Shown piece after piece: positions 53,864 to 62,661 of a stretch of 64,000 nucleotides of DNA. Position 1 is the first letter of the stretch; each line of letters opens with the position of its first letter. Position numbers and translations under genes: made by a program. A model generated the notes under the pieces. The model was not told the origin of the DNA. It ran no database searches and worked only from the letters and a program-made list of their open reading frames with translations. The stretch covers positions 496,001 through 560,000 of the forward strand of contig NZ_BAAARY010000001.1 of the NCBI RefSeq assembly GCF_039532605.1, given 5' to 3'. The stretch is from Pilimelia columellifera (GTDB taxonomy: Bacteria; Actinomycetota; Actinomycetes; Mycobacteriales; Micromonosporaceae).

Positions 53864-55159
53864 ATGCCAGCGATCGTGCTCCTGGGCGTGCAGTGGGGCG
53901 ATGAGGGCAAGGGCAAGGTCACCGATCTGCTCGGAGCGCGGGTCGACTACGTGGTGCGGTTCTCCGGCGGCAACAACGCCGGTCACACCGTGGTCACCCC
54001 GGACGGCCAGAAGTACGCGCTGCACCTGATGCCGTCCGGCGCTCTCTCGCCGAACGCGACCATCGTGATCGGCAACGGCGTGGTCATCGACCCGAAGGTG
54101 CTGCTCACCGAGCTGGACGGGCTCGCCGCGCGCGGCGTCGACGTCTCCAGCCGCCTGAAGATCTCCTCCGACGCGCACCTGATCATGCCGCACCACCGGG
54201 CGTTGGACCGGGTCGTCGAGCGGTACCTGGGCTCGGCCCGGATCGGCACCACCGGCCGCGGCATCGGCCCCGCCTACGGCGACAAGGTCGCCCGGATGGG
54301 CATCCGGGTGCAGGACCTGCTCGACCCGGGCATCCTGCGCAAGAAGCTTGACATGGCGCTGCGGGAGAAGAACCAGACCCTCACGAAGATCTACAACCGC
54401 AAGGCCATCGAGCTGGACGCGGTCGTCGAGGAGTACCTGGAGTACGCGCAGCGGCTGCTGCCGTACATCGTCGAGACCCGCGCCCTGCTCTGGGGCGCCC
54501 TCGACCGCGGCGAGACCGTCTTCCTCGAAGGCGCCCAGGCCACCATGCTCGACATGGACCACGGCACGTACCCGTTCGTCACCTCGTCGAACCCGACCTC
54601 CGGCGGCGCCTGCGTCGGCGCCGGCATCCCGCCGACGGCGATCACCCAGGTCATCGGGGTCTCCAAGGCGTACACGACGCGCGTAGGCGCCGGCCCGTTC
54701 CCGACCGAGCTGCACGACGAGACCGGCGAGCGCATCCGCAAGATTGGCGGCGAGTACGGCACGACGACCGGCCGGGAGCGCCGCTGCGGCTGGTTCGACG
54801 CCGTCGTCGCCCGGTACGCGGTGCGGGTGAACGGCATCACGGACCTGGTCATCACGAAGTTGGACGTGCTGTCCGGACTGGACACGGTGCCGATCTGCGT
54901 GGCGTACGAGGTCGACGGCAAGCGGGTCGACGAGATGCCCACGACGCAGACCGAATACCACCACGCCACCCCCGTCTACGAGGAGATGCCGGGCTGGTGG
55001 GAGGACATCTCCGAGGCCCGCGTCGACGCCGATCTGCCGCCGAACGCCCGCGCCTACATTGAACGGATCGAGCAGCTCTGCGGCGCCCGGGTCTCACTGG
55101 TCGGCGTAGGCCCCGGCCGCGAGGAGAACGTCACCCGTCACCCCCTCCTCCCCGCCTAA
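53864..55159 (+). CDS. purA: Adenylosuccinate synthetase
   Basis: 431 residues. Joins IMP and aspartate with GTP to form adenylosuccinate. Seen: GVQWGDEGKGKVTD P-loop, GGNNAGHTVV, SARIGTTGRGIGPAYGDK, and EGAQATMLDMDHGTYPFVTSS. ATG 53864 (MPAIVLLG) matches the family start; an upstream in-frame ATG adds five unlikely residues. purD and purB lie downstream in this window but are separate units. Confidence 0.97.
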   Translation: MPAIVLLGVQWGDEGKGKVTDLLGARVDYVVRFSGGNNAGHTVVTPDGQKYALHLMPSGALSPNATIVIGNGVVIDPKVLLTELDGLAARGVDVSSRLKISSDAHLIMPHHRALDRVVERYLGSARIGTTGRGIGPAYGDKVARMGIRVQDLLDPGILRKKLDMALREKNQTLTKIYNRKAIELDAVVEEYLEYAQRLLPYIVETRALLWGALDRGETVFLEGAQATMLDMDHGTYPFVTSSNPTSGGACVGAGIPPTAITQVIGVSKAYTTRVGAGPFPTELHDETGERIRKIGGEYGTTTGRERRCGWFDAVVARYAVRVNGITDLVITKLDVLSGLDTVPICVAYEVDGKRVDEMPTTQTEYHHATPVYEEMPGWWEDISEARVDADLPPNARAYIERIEQLCGARVSLVGVGPGREENVTRHPLLPA

Positions 55160-55203
55160 CCCACCCCACCCCGTCCCACCCTTCCCCAGCCCCCGGGTTC
55201 TCG

Positions 55204-55267
55204 GCGTTGATCATGACTTCTGCGGATGAATCACGGCCGATTCATCCGCAGAAGTCATGATCAACGC
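55204..55267. repeat. Perfect 29-bp palindrome after purA
   Basis: Arms 55204-55232 and 55239-55267 are exact reverse complements with a 6-base loop (ACGGCC). The outer ends read GCGTTGATCATGACTTC and its complement. It lies 45 bases after the purA stop, so it can terminate purA. Its GATCATGA ends recur at 56278-56335 and, more loosely, at 34998-35055, suggesting a repeat family. Confidence 0.85.
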
Positions 55268-55305
55268 TCCGGGGTTCCGGGGTGGGGTTTCCACAGGGGG
55301 GCGGG

Positions 55306-55314
55306 TTATCCACA
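55306..55314 (+). promoter_or_regulatory. DnaA-box-like sequence
   Basis: TTATCCACA is a perfect consensus DnaA box. A partial copy, TTTCCACA (55289-55296), lies 10 bases before it. Both precede the AbiEi/DUF559 gene. A lone pair is not an origin; it could be a DnaA titration or regulatory site or chance. Confidence 0.4.
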
Positions 55315-55365
55315 GGGCGGGGGTGTGGGGGTTCGGGGTTGGGGTGGTTGGCGCAGGGTGGGGGG

Positions 55366-56280
55366 ATGGATGGTCAGGAGCGGGCGCGGCGGCTCGCGGC
55401 GACTCAGGACCGGGTCATCACCCGGGCGCAGTGTTTCGCCTGTGGGTTGGACCGGCACACGGTCGATCAGTTGGTGGGCTCTGGCCGGTGGCGGCGGATA
55501 GCTCCGCGCTGCTATCTCGTCGGCGCGGACGACCCCAGTAGCTTGGCCCGGGTCAGGGCGGTGAGCCTGTCGCTGGGCCCCGAAGCTGTCGCGGTGCTGG
55601 GTACCGCCGCTGAGCTCTACGGGTTGCCGAGGCCGCCGGGATCGACCCTGGTCCACATGTCGCTGCCGCCGGCCCGGGCGCGTCGACTGCGGCATTTCCA
55701 GGGCCTGCGCCTGCACCAGCTGGCGTTGCCAGCCGACCGGGTCGGCGCCGCGTTCGGGATCCCGGCCACGACCCCGCTGGCGACGCTGGCTGATCTGCTC
55801 CTGCGCTGCGACCGTGACAGCGCGGTGAGCGCCGTGGACGCGGCGCTGCGACAGAAGGTCATCGGCGCTGTTGATCTGGCGCTCCTGCCGTCGATGCTGC
55901 GCGGTCGTCGGGGCGCCGTGGCGGCGCGGGCCCGGCTTCGGCTGGCGGACGGACGTGCCGAGTCCCGGTTGGAGACCCGGGTGCGGTTGCGCCTGCTCGA
56001 TGCGGGTCTGACTGCTCCGGTCCTGCAGGCGCCGATCCGCGACGACAACGGCCGGCTGGTGGCACGCGCTGACTTCGCCTGGCCGCAGGCGCGGTTGGTC
56101 GTCGAAGCGGACGGGGCGGCGTGCCACAGCGGACCCGAAGCTGTCTTCGCTGACCGCGTTCGTCAGAACCGCATCGTCAACGCCGGCTGGCGCCTGCTCC
56201 GTTTCACCTGGCAGGACCTAACTCCCCCCACCCAGATCCCCACCCAAGTCCACCGCGCCCTCTCCCAGACGCTGCGGTGA
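55366..56280 (+). CDS. AbiEi-like/DUF559 protein
   Basis: 304 residues. The N-terminal helix-turn-helix (ATQDRVITRAQCFACGLDRHTVDQLVGSGRWRRIAPRCYLV) resembles the AbiEi antitoxin N-domain. A middle domain follows, then a C-terminal DUF559/Vsr-like nuclease fold: VARADFAWPQARLVVEADGAACH...DRVRQNRIVNAGWRLLRFTWQDL, with the D...E.D spacing of PD-(D/E)XK enzymes. Multi-copy in actinobacteria, role unknown. No AbiEii toxin is adjacent. ATG 55366 lies in a G-rich stretch with no clear ribosome site. Confidence 0.7.
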   Translation: MDGQERARRLAATQDRVITRAQCFACGLDRHTVDQLVGSGRWRRIAPRCYLVGADDPSSLARVRAVSLSLGPEAVAVLGTAAELYGLPRPPGSTLVHMSLPPARARRLRHFQGLRLHQLALPADRVGAAFGIPATTPLATLADLLLRCDRDSAVSAVDAALRQKVIGAVDLALLPSMLRGRRGAVAARARLRLADGRAESRLETRVRLRLLDAGLTAPVLQAPIRDDNGRLVARADFAWPQARLVVEADGAACHSGPEAVFADRVRQNRIVNAGWRLLRFTWQDLTPPTQIPTQVHRALSQTLR

Positions 56281-56335
56281 TCATGACTTGTGCGCGTGAA
56301 TACGACCCAATCCGCCCGCAGAGATCATGATCAAC
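56278..56335. repeat. Imperfect palindrome overlapping the DUF559 stop codon
   Basis: TGATCATGACTTGTGCGCGTG... faces ...CCCGCAGAGATCATGATCA, with several mismatches in the stem. It shares TGATCATGACTT-TGCG with the perfect palindrome at 55204-55267, so these two are copies of one element on each side of the gene. The stop codon TGA is the first part of the repeat. Confidence 0.65.
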
Positions 56336-56350
56336 AAGGCTCGGGTTGGT

Positions 56351-56391
56351 GGGGTGGGGGAGGGGTCGGGGGGTGGGTAGGGTGGGGGACT
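56351..56391 (+). promoter_or_regulatory. G-run tract with embedded -10 element, purD promoter region
   Basis: Seven runs of three or more G in 38 bases (56351-56388) on the non-template strand, a strong G-quadruplex pattern. TAGGGT (56378-56383) ends eight bases before the GTG of purD and can be the -10 box of a leaderless transcript. Confidence 0.45.
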
Positions 56392-57639
56392 GTGCGCGTA
56401 TTTCTTCTTGGCGGCGGCGGGCGCGAGCACGCGCTCGCCCTCAGCCTGGCCGATGACCCCAGCGTCGAGCGGCTCGTCGCGGCCCCCGGCAACCCCGGCA
56501 TCGCCGAGGTCGCCGAGTTGCGCAGCGTCGACCTCACCGACCCCCACGCCGTGGCGGCCGCGGCGACCGAGATGAGAGCCGACCTCGTCATCGTCGGGCC
56601 GGAGGCGCCGCTGGTCGCCGGCGTCGCCGATGCCGTCCGGGCTAAGGGGATCGCCTGTTTCGGGCCTGACGCGGCAGCGGCCCGGATCGAGGGTTCCAAG
56701 GCGTTCGCCAAGGACGTCATGATCGCCGCCGGGGTGCCCACTGCCCGGGCGTTCGCCTGCGGGAGCGCTGACGAGGCGGCGCGGGCGCTGGACGAGTTCG
56801 GCGCGCCGTACGTGGTCAAGAACGATGGGCTCGCCGCAGGCAAGGGTGTCGTCGTCACCGACGACCGGGCGGCGGCGTTGGCCCACGCGGTCGACTGCGG
56901 TCGGGTCGTCATCGAGGAGCACCTGGCCGGGCCCGAGGTCTCGCTGTTCGTGGTCACCGATGGCCTCGCCGCCGTGCCGTTGGTCCCCGCCCAGGACTTC
57001 AAACGCGTCGGCGACGGCGACACCGGCCCGAACACCGGCGGCATGGGCGCCTACGCGCCGTTGCCGTGGGCGCCGCCCGGGCTGGTGGACGAGGTCATGC
57101 GGACGGTGGTCCACCCGACGTTGGCCGAGCTTCGGGGCCGGGGCGCACCGTTCGTCGGGCTGCTCTATGTCGGTCTGGCGCTCACCGCCCAGGGCCCCAA
57201 GGTCATCGAGTTCAACGCCCGGTTCGGCGACCCGGAGACCCAGGTGGTGCTCGCGTTGCTGGATTCCCCCCTGGGGGAGCTGCTGCACGCGGCCGCGACC
57301 GGCACGTTGGCTGAGCACCCGCCGCTGCGTTGGCGTGGCGGGGCGGCCGTCACCGTCGTCCTGGCCAGCGAGGGCTACCCTGCTTCGGCCCGCGTCGGCG
57401 ACGAGATCACCGGGGCGGACCGTCCGGGGGTCATCCACGCGGGGACGACGCGCACGACCGATGGCGCCCTCGTGTCGGCTGGCGGCCGGGTGCTCTGCGC
57501 GACGGCGACGGCCGGCGATCTGGCCGGCGCGCGTGACGCCGCGTACGCGCTGGTCGGGCAGATCGACCTGCCGGGCGGCCACCACCGCTCCGACATCGCG
57601 CTGGCGGCCGTACGTGGCGAGGTGGCTGTCCCGGCCTGA
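56392..57639 (+). CDS. purD: Phosphoribosylamine-glycine ligase
   Basis: 415 residues, GTG start. ATP-grasp enzyme of purine synthesis. Seen: MRVFLLGGGGREHALA, LVIVGPEAPLVAGVADA, YVVKNDGLAAGKGVVV, DFKRVGDGDTGPNTGGMGAY, VIEFNARFGDPETQVVL. The start is fixed by the family N-terminus VRVFLLG. No ribosome site is visible, consistent with leaderless translation from the preceding -10 box. Confidence 0.96.
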   Translation: MRVFLLGGGGREHALALSLADDPSVERLVAAPGNPGIAEVAELRSVDLTDPHAVAAAATEMRADLVIVGPEAPLVAGVADAVRAKGIACFGPDAAAARIEGSKAFAKDVMIAAGVPTARAFACGSADEAARALDEFGAPYVVKNDGLAAGKGVVVTDDRAAALAHAVDCGRVVIEEHLAGPEVSLFVVTDGLAAVPLVPAQDFKRVGDGDTGPNTGGMGAYAPLPWAPPGLVDEVMRTVVHPTLAELRGRGAPFVGLLYVGLALTAQGPKVIEFNARFGDPETQVVLALLDSPLGELLHAAATGTLAEHPPLRWRGGAAVTVVLASEGYPASARVGDEITGADRPGVIHAGTTRTTDGALVSAGGRVLCATATAGDLAGARDAAYALVGQIDLPGGHHRSDIALAAVRGEVAVPA

Positions 57640-57783
57640 CCGTCGGCCGGGCCGCGCCGTGCGCTCCGGGCGCGGACGGGGTTGGGCGGCGGTCCGGCGT
57701 ATCAGCGGCGAACCGGCCTTCTCCTACCTTCGTCGGCCACCACCAAGCAGCAGGTGGTGGCCCGAGGGGAAGAGGAGATCGCA

Positions 57784-58302
57784 GTGACCAGAACCAGGAA
57801 GGCGATGCTCGGCGCCGCCGGCGCGGCCGCCATCATGCTCACCGGCACCGCGGCAGCAGCGGCGCTGACCAGCAACACCGGCACGTTCACCGAACGCCAG
57901 TCGTTCTCCCGCAACGACGGCGTCCAGAACATCACCTCGACGGCGTTCACCGACGTGGCCCGGGTCGCGGTGCGGATCCCGCCGGGAACGCGGCGGATGA
58001 TCGACGCCCGCTACACGGCCGAGACGATGTGTTCGGGGGCGAGCGCCGGCTGGTGCTCGTTGCGGATCATCGCGACCCGTACGAGCGCGCCAGGGTTCAC
58101 CGTCGAGCTGAACCCGGCCGCCGGGACCAACTTCGCGATCGACTCCACCGACGGCAGTTGGGAAGGGCACGCGATGGAGCGCAGCTCCAACTATCTGCCC
58201 GCCGGAAACTATGTCGTCAGCACCCAGGCGGCTGTCGTGAACGGGGCGACCTCGTTGTGGCTCGACGACTCGCACATGGCCGTCGAGGTCATCCGGCCCT
58301 GA
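57784..58302 (+). CDS. Secreted protein of unknown function
   Basis: 172 residues, GTG start after AGAGGAG. Signal peptide (MTRTRKAMLGAAGAAAIMLTGTAAAAA), then a beta-rich mature domain (DVARVAVRIPPGTRRMIDARYTAETMCSGASAGWCSLRIIATRT) with two nearby cysteines likely bridged. No enzyme motif. It is closed by a strong terminator, so it is a single-gene unit. No family recognised. Confidence 0.7.
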   Translation: MTRTRKAMLGAAGAAAIMLTGTAAAAALTSNTGTFTERQSFSRNDGVQNITSTAFTDVARVAVRIPPGTRRMIDARYTAETMCSGASAGWCSLRIIATRTSAPGFTVELNPAAGTNFAIDSTDGSWEGHAMERSSNYLPAGNYVVSTQAAVVNGATSLWLDDSHMAVEVIRP

Positions 58303-58342
58303 CCTGGGACGGCAAATGAGCGGGAGCGACGGCGCGGTTGCG

Positions 58343-58390
58343 ACCGGCGGCGGGGCGGCCACACCAGACGGTGGCCGCCCCGCCGCCGGT
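58343..58390. terminator. Perfect 20-bp bidirectional terminator hairpin
   Basis: Arms 58343-58362 and 58371-58390 are exact reverse complements with loop ACCAGACG. It lies between the convergent secreted-protein and SCP2 genes, and its right end touches the SCP2 stop codon. Confidence 0.85.
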
Positions 58391-58845
58391 CATGCCTTGG
58401 GCATGTCGAACAGGCTCGCCGCGTGGGCGGCCAGGCCCAGGTCGCCCTTGGCCTTCACCTTCCCGGTCATGAACATCATCATCGGGTTGCCGGCCCTGGT
58501 GATGACTTTGAGGAAGTCGGTGGGCGCCATGGTCAGGGTCAGCCGTGGACTGTCGGTGGTGGGCGTGCTGCTGGAGACGCACCTTCCACCACTGATGGCG
58601 ACCTCGTACACGTCCGCCCCGCCGTCGGGGCGGCCGGTGAGGACCCAGTGGATGACGGCCTCGGTGTCGCCGGCCCTGTCGGCACGGAACAAGGCCGGCA
58701 GCCGGCTGAAGATCCCGTCGAGGATGGTCTTGCGGCCGTCGCCAGCCATCACCTCCCTGATCCGGGAATCCGGGGTGTCCTTGATCAGCCGCGCGAACTG
58801 CTGGGGGTCCAGTTTGTTCAGGGTCGCCGCGTCGAATTCCGTCAT
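58390..58845 (-). CDS. SCP2 sterol-binding domain protein
   Basis: 151 residues. An SCP2-type lipid-binding fold (VIHWVLTGRPDGGADVYEVAISGGRCVSSSTPTTDSPRLTLTMAPTDFLKVITRAGNPMMMFMTGKVKAKGDLGLAAHAASLF) with a short helical N-terminus. Such domains carry acyl-CoA or other lipids. It lies 49 bases after the MaoC gene on the same strand, so it may belong to the fabG4-htdX lipid unit. ATG 58845 was chosen because the family helix starts there. Confidence 0.82.
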   Translation of the reverse strand: MTEFDAATLNKLDPQQFARLIKDTPDSRIREVMAGDGRKTILDGIFSRLPALFRADRAGDTEAVIHWVLTGRPDGGADVYEVAISGGRCVSSSTPTTDSPRLTLTMAPTDFLKVITRAGNPMMMFMTGKVKAKGDLGLAAHAASLFDMPKA

Positions 58846-58894
58846 TGAGCTGTGCCCTCTCCCGAATGCGTCGGCTGCCACGGTACTGCGGTCG

Positions 58895-59842
58895 TCATCG
58901 GGCCTCGGACGGCGTGGTCACAGCGCCCCGCAGGTAGGGGCGCCCGGTGGCCGGATCGAAGACCACCAGGCGCCACCCGTCGCCGGCGGTCTCCGCGACG
59001 AACGCGGCGGCGCCGGGCAGCAGCACGGGCGCCGTGAAGGTGACGTCGTAGCGGAACCGATCGGGCAGCCGGCCCGCGCCTAGGGCGCTGAGGCTGCGGG
59101 CGGCGGTCCACATGCCGTGGGCGATCGGTCGGGCGAAGCCGAACAGCCGGGCGCCGACCAGCGAGGTGTGGATGGGGTTGCGGTCGCCGGAGACGTCGGC
59201 GTAGTCCACGCCGATCCGGGGCGTGAGCCGCCACTGGGCGCTCGGCGTCGGGGGACGGGGCGGTTGGGGGTCGCCGCCGGCGCCGCCGGCCTCCCGGTGG
59301 GGCGTCGCCTCGGGGACCCCGCCCGTCGGCGGGCGGGACCGTTCGCGACGCAGGTAGGTGGAGCGGCCCCGCCATACGGGCTCCCCGCTGACAAGAGCCT
59401 CGGCGTGCACGTCGAACTGTCGGCCCCGGTCGTGCGGTCGCAGGCCGTCGGCCCACACCCGCAGCTCCAGCGGCTCGGCGGCGTCGACGGGGCGTAGAAC
59501 GTCGATCCGGTTGCCCAGGTGCACCAGCCCGATCATCGGCATGGGGAAGTCGTCGTCGGACATCAGCCGCATCGCCAGTGGAAACGCGAGCACATGCGGA
59601 TACGTGGCGGGCAGGTGGTCGGTGAGCCCGAAGCCGCACACCCGGTCGTAGGCGGCGAGCCGGGCCCGGTCGACGGCGACGCCACCCAGGCTGAGAATGG
59701 TGTCGGGCAATTTGTCGGGGCGGTCGCGTTCGCCGGCGCCCCAGCCGAGCCCGCCGCGGCCCACCGGCAGCGGCAGGGCCCGGGTGACCGCCCGGCGGTA
59801 GATCGACCCGAGCGCCGGCATCTCATCCAGCTCGATGATCAT
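58895..59842 (-). CDS. htdX: MaoC-like 3-hydroxyacyl dehydratase (HtdX-like)
   Basis: 315 residues, double hot-dog fold. The C-terminal half has the hydratase-2 motif (DYADVSGDRNPIHTSLVGARLFGFARPIAHGMW) with catalytic Asp and His. The N-terminal half is the degenerate cap (YPHVLAFPLAMRLMSD). Dehydrates 3-hydroxyacyl-CoA or -ACP. ATG 59842 overlaps the fabG4 stop by one base (TGATG); the GTG one codon earlier is also possible. The fabG4-htdX order with divergent fadA2 matches Rv0242c-Rv0241c/Rv0243 of M. tuberculosis. Confidence 0.83.
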   Translation of the reverse strand: MIIELDEMPALGSIYRRAVTRALPLPVGRGGLGWGAGERDRPDKLPDTILSLGGVAVDRARLAAYDRVCGFGLTDHLPATYPHVLAFPLAMRLMSDDDFPMPMIGLVHLGNRIDVLRPVDAAEPLELRVWADGLRPHDRGRQFDVHAEALVSGEPVWRGRSTYLRRERSRPPTGGVPEATPHREAGGAGGDPQPPRPPTPSAQWRLTPRIGVDYADVSGDRNPIHTSLVGARLFGFARPIAHGMWTAARSLSALGAGRLPDRFRYDVTFTAPVLLPGAAAFVAETAGDGWRLVVFDPATGRPYLRGAVTTPSEAR

Positions 59843-61179
59843 CACGCTCCCATCAACGCCTGTCCGCAGACCCGGATGACGTTCCCGGTGACCCCGGACG
59901 ATCCGGGCGCCGCCAACCAGGCGACGGTCTCGGCGACGTCGACCGGCAGGCCGCCCTGGGAGAGGCTGGTGAGCCGGCGGCCGGCCTCGCGCAGCATGAC
60001 CGGCACAGTCGCCGTCATCTCGGTTTCGATGAACCCGGGCGCGACGGCGTTGACGGTCACCCCCAGGTCGGCCAGCGTCGGCGCGGTGGCCCGCACCAGG
60101 CCGATGACGCCGGCCTTGCTGGTGGCGTAGTTGGTCTGGCCGCGGTTGCCGGCGATCCCGGAGATCGAGCTGACCCCGACGATCCGGCCGCCGTGCGGCA
60201 GGAGACCGCCCTTGAGCAGCGCTGAGTTGATCCGTTCCGCGCTGCTGAGGTTGACGTCGATGACGGTGTCCCAGGCGTGTTCGTCCATCCGTCCCAGCGT
60301 CTTGTCCCGGGTGATGCCGGCGTTGTGAACGACGATGTCGACCCGCCCGTGCCTACCGGTGAAGTGCTCGACGAGCCGGTCCGGGGAGTCGGCCGCGGTC
60401 AGGTCCAGCTGGAGCGCTGTGCCGGCGACGGAGTTGGCGACGGTCGCCAGCGCCTGGCCGGCCGCGGGCACGTCGAGGGCGACGACGTGGGCGCCGTCGC
60501 GGGCCAGCACCGCGGCGATGCTGGCGCCGATCCCCCGGGCGGCGCCGGTGACCAGGGCGACCCGGCCGTCCAGGGGGCGGTCCCAGTCGGCCGTCGGCGT
60601 CGCCTCGCCGGCTCCGACGGTGACGACCTGGCCGGAAACGTAGGCGGACCGTCCCGACAGCAGGAACCGGAGCGTGGACTCGGCCGCCCGTTCCCCGCCG
60701 GGCGCGACGAGCACGAGCTGGGCGGTGCTGCCCCGGCCGAACTCCTTGCCGACGCTGCGGACGAAACCTTCCAGCGCCCGTTGAGCGGCGGCTTCCCGGG
60801 GCGTTCCGCACGCCGCGAACGGTGTGCCGAACACGATCACCCGGCCGCTGGGGGTCAGCGACCTGGCCCGTGGGTGGAAGAAGTCGTACAAGGCCCGGAG
60901 CCCGGCGGAGTCGGTGATGCCGGTGGCGTCGAAGATCAGCGCGCCGGCGCCGGGATGGGTGTCGTCGGGGCCGAACAGGGTGACGTCCGTGGCCCGCAAC
61001 AACTCACGCAGGGGCTCGACGAGGCGGCCGCCGGGGGCGGCGCCGAGGTGGGCCGGACCGGGGAGCAGCTCGTCGCCCGGCGTGTGCCGACGCAGCCGGG
61101 GCGGGTCGGGAAGCCCCAGACGCTTGACGAGCGCCCGTCCGGGGCCGGAGTTCGCGAAGGTCGCGTACCGGTCGCTCAT
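59842..61179 (-). CDS. fabG4: High-molecular-weight 3-oxoacyl reductase FabG4
   Basis: 445 residues, twice the usual FabG length. The C-terminal SDR (about 205-445) is complete: LVTGAARGIGASIA, HNAGITRDKTLGRM, VSSISGIAGNRGQTNYATSKAG. The N-terminal 200 residues are a degenerate flavodoxin-like Rossmann domain (RVIVFGTPFAACGTPREAAAQRALEGFVRSVGKEFG), as in mycobacterial FabG4. Reduces 3-oxoacyl-CoA, usually with NADH. First gene of a unit with htdX. Confidence 0.88.
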   Translation of the reverse strand: MSDRYATFANSGPGRALVKRLGLPDPPRLRRHTPGDELLPGPAHLGAAPGGRLVEPLRELLRATDVTLFGPDDTHPGAGALIFDATGITDSAGLRALYDFFHPRARSLTPSGRVIVFGTPFAACGTPREAAAQRALEGFVRSVGKEFGRGSTAQLVLVAPGGERAAESTLRFLLSGRSAYVSGQVVTVGAGEATPTADWDRPLDGRVALVTGAARGIGASIAAVLARDGAHVVALDVPAAGQALATVANSVAGTALQLDLTAADSPDRLVEHFTGRHGRVDIVVHNAGITRDKTLGRMDEHAWDTVIDVNLSSAERINSALLKGGLLPHGGRIVGVSSISGIAGNRGQTNYATSKAGVIGLVRATAPTLADLGVTVNAVAPGFIETEMTATVPVMLREAGRRLTSLSQGGLPVDVAETVAWLAAPGSSGVTGNVIRVCGQALMGA

Positions 61180-61188
61180 ACAGGTAGC

Positions 61189-61202
61189 CTACTGGTGGGT
61201 AA
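61189..61202. promoter_or_regulatory. Operator-like sequence between fabG4 and fadA2
   Basis: CTACT-GGTG-GGTAA, close to the perfect TTACC-N4-GGTAA repeat before the fadE5-like gene (8 of 10 arm positions agree). It sits 10 bases upstream of the fabG4 start codon in the divergent promoter region. Confidence 0.35.
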
Positions 61203-61320
61203 GGTCCAGGCAAGGCTTAACACCGGGGAGACTTGTCCCCGAACGGGGCTCCGCTACGCCCCTTCCCTCCAACGGCGCTCAGCCGTCGTGGAGACGTAAC
61301 GTCGTACCGAAGGGGGCCCC

Positions 61321-62625
61321 GTGCCGCGCTCCGCCCGCCGCGTCGCCATCATCGGCGGCAACCGCATCCCGTTCGCCCGGTCCAACGGGCGGTACGCCGC
61401 CGCGTCCAACCAGGACATGCTCACCGCCGCCCTGGACGGGCTCATCGCCCGCTACGGGCTCGCCGGCCAGCGCCTGGGGGAGGTCGTCGCGGGCGCGGTC
61501 CTCAAACACAGCAGGGACTACAACCTCACCCGCGAGTGCGTCCTCGGGTCCAGGCTGGACCCGGCGACCCCCGCCTACGACCTACAGCAGGCGTGCGGCA
61601 CCGGTCTTGAGGCGGCGATCGGTGTCGCGAACAAGATCGCCCTCGGGCAGATCGAGGTCGGCATCGCCGGCGGCGTCGACACGACATCGGACGCCCCGCT
61701 CGCGCTCAACGAGGACATGCGGCGCACCCTGCTGGAGATCAACGCCGCCCGCTCGATCGGCGACCGGCTGCGCGCGGCGACCCGGCTACGACCCACCCAG
61801 CCGTTCCGGCCCGAGGCGCCGCGCAATGCTGAGCCGCGGACCGGCCTGTCGATGGGCGAGCACGCCGCCGACACCGCCCGGCGCTGGTCGATCAGCCGTG
61901 AGGCCCAGGACGCGCTGGCGCTCGCCTCGCACCAGCGGCTCGCCGCCGCCTACGACGCGGGCTTCTTCGACGACCTCGTCACCCCGTACCTGGGCCTGGC
62001 GCGCGACCAGAACCTGCGCGCCGACACGTCGCCGGAGAAGCTGGCCGCGCTGCGTCCGGTGTTCGGCGCCCGGGGCCCGCACGCCGCCGAGGCCACGATG
62101 ACGGCCGGAAACTCCTCGCCGCTCACCGACGGGGCTGCTGTCGTCCTGTTGGCCTCGCCGGAGTGGGCGGCCGCCCACAGCCTGCCGGTCCTGGCCTACC
62201 TGGACGACGCTGAGACTGCGGCGGTTGACTTCGTTCACGGCGCCGAGGGCCTGCTCATGGCCCCGGTGTACGCGGTCCCGCGGCTGCTGGCGCGCAATGG
62301 CCTGGCGTTGGCCGACTTCGACTACTACGAGCTGCACGAGGCGTTCGCCTCGCAGGTGTTGGCGACCTTGGCCGCGTGGGAGTCGCCGGAGTTCTGCAAG
62401 GAGAAGCTGGGCCTGGACGCGCCGTTGGGGCGGATCGTCCGGGACCGGCTGAACGTCCACGGTTCGTCGCTGGCCGCCGGACACCCGTTCGCCGCCACCG
62501 GCGGCCGGATCGTCGCGACGCTCGCGAAGCTGCTGTCCCGGCTCGACAAGCCGGGCCGGGGTCTCATCTCGATCTGCGCCGCCGGCGGGCAGGGCGTCAC
62601 CGCGCTGCTGTCAACCCCGCGCTGA
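61321..62625 (+). CDS. fadA2: Acetyl-CoA C-acyltransferase FadA2-like
   Basis: 434 residues, GTG start after GAAGGGGG. Thiolase: catalytic Cys in QQACGTGLEAAIG, His in NVHGSSLAAGHPFAATGGR, second Cys in SICAAGGQG; also YELHEAFASQV. Cleaves 3-oxoacyl-CoA in fatty-acid degradation, or condenses in reverse. Divergent from fabG4-htdX, the arrangement seen in mycobacteria around Rv0241c-Rv0243. Confidence 0.9.
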   Translation: MPRSARRVAIIGGNRIPFARSNGRYAAASNQDMLTAALDGLIARYGLAGQRLGEVVAGAVLKHSRDYNLTRECVLGSRLDPATPAYDLQQACGTGLEAAIGVANKIALGQIEVGIAGGVDTTSDAPLALNEDMRRTLLEINAARSIGDRLRAATRLRPTQPFRPEAPRNAEPRTGLSMGEHAADTARRWSISREAQDALALASHQRLAAAYDAGFFDDLVTPYLGLARDQNLRADTSPEKLAALRPVFGARGPHAAEATMTAGNSSPLTDGAAVVLLASPEWAAAHSLPVLAYLDDAETAAVDFVHGAEGLLMAPVYAVPRLLARNGLALADFDYYELHEAFASQVLATLAAWESPEFCKEKLGLDAPLGRIVRDRLNVHGSSLAAGHPFAATGGRIVATLAKLLSRLDKPGRGLISICAAGGQGVTALLSTPR

Positions 62626-62661
62626 CCGAGATGGTCCAGCGTTGACCGCTCCCGTGCCGGC

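Noticed and set aside
55289..55365. Replication origin
   Set aside because: Only one perfect DnaA box and no dnaA, dnaN or AT-rich unwinding region.
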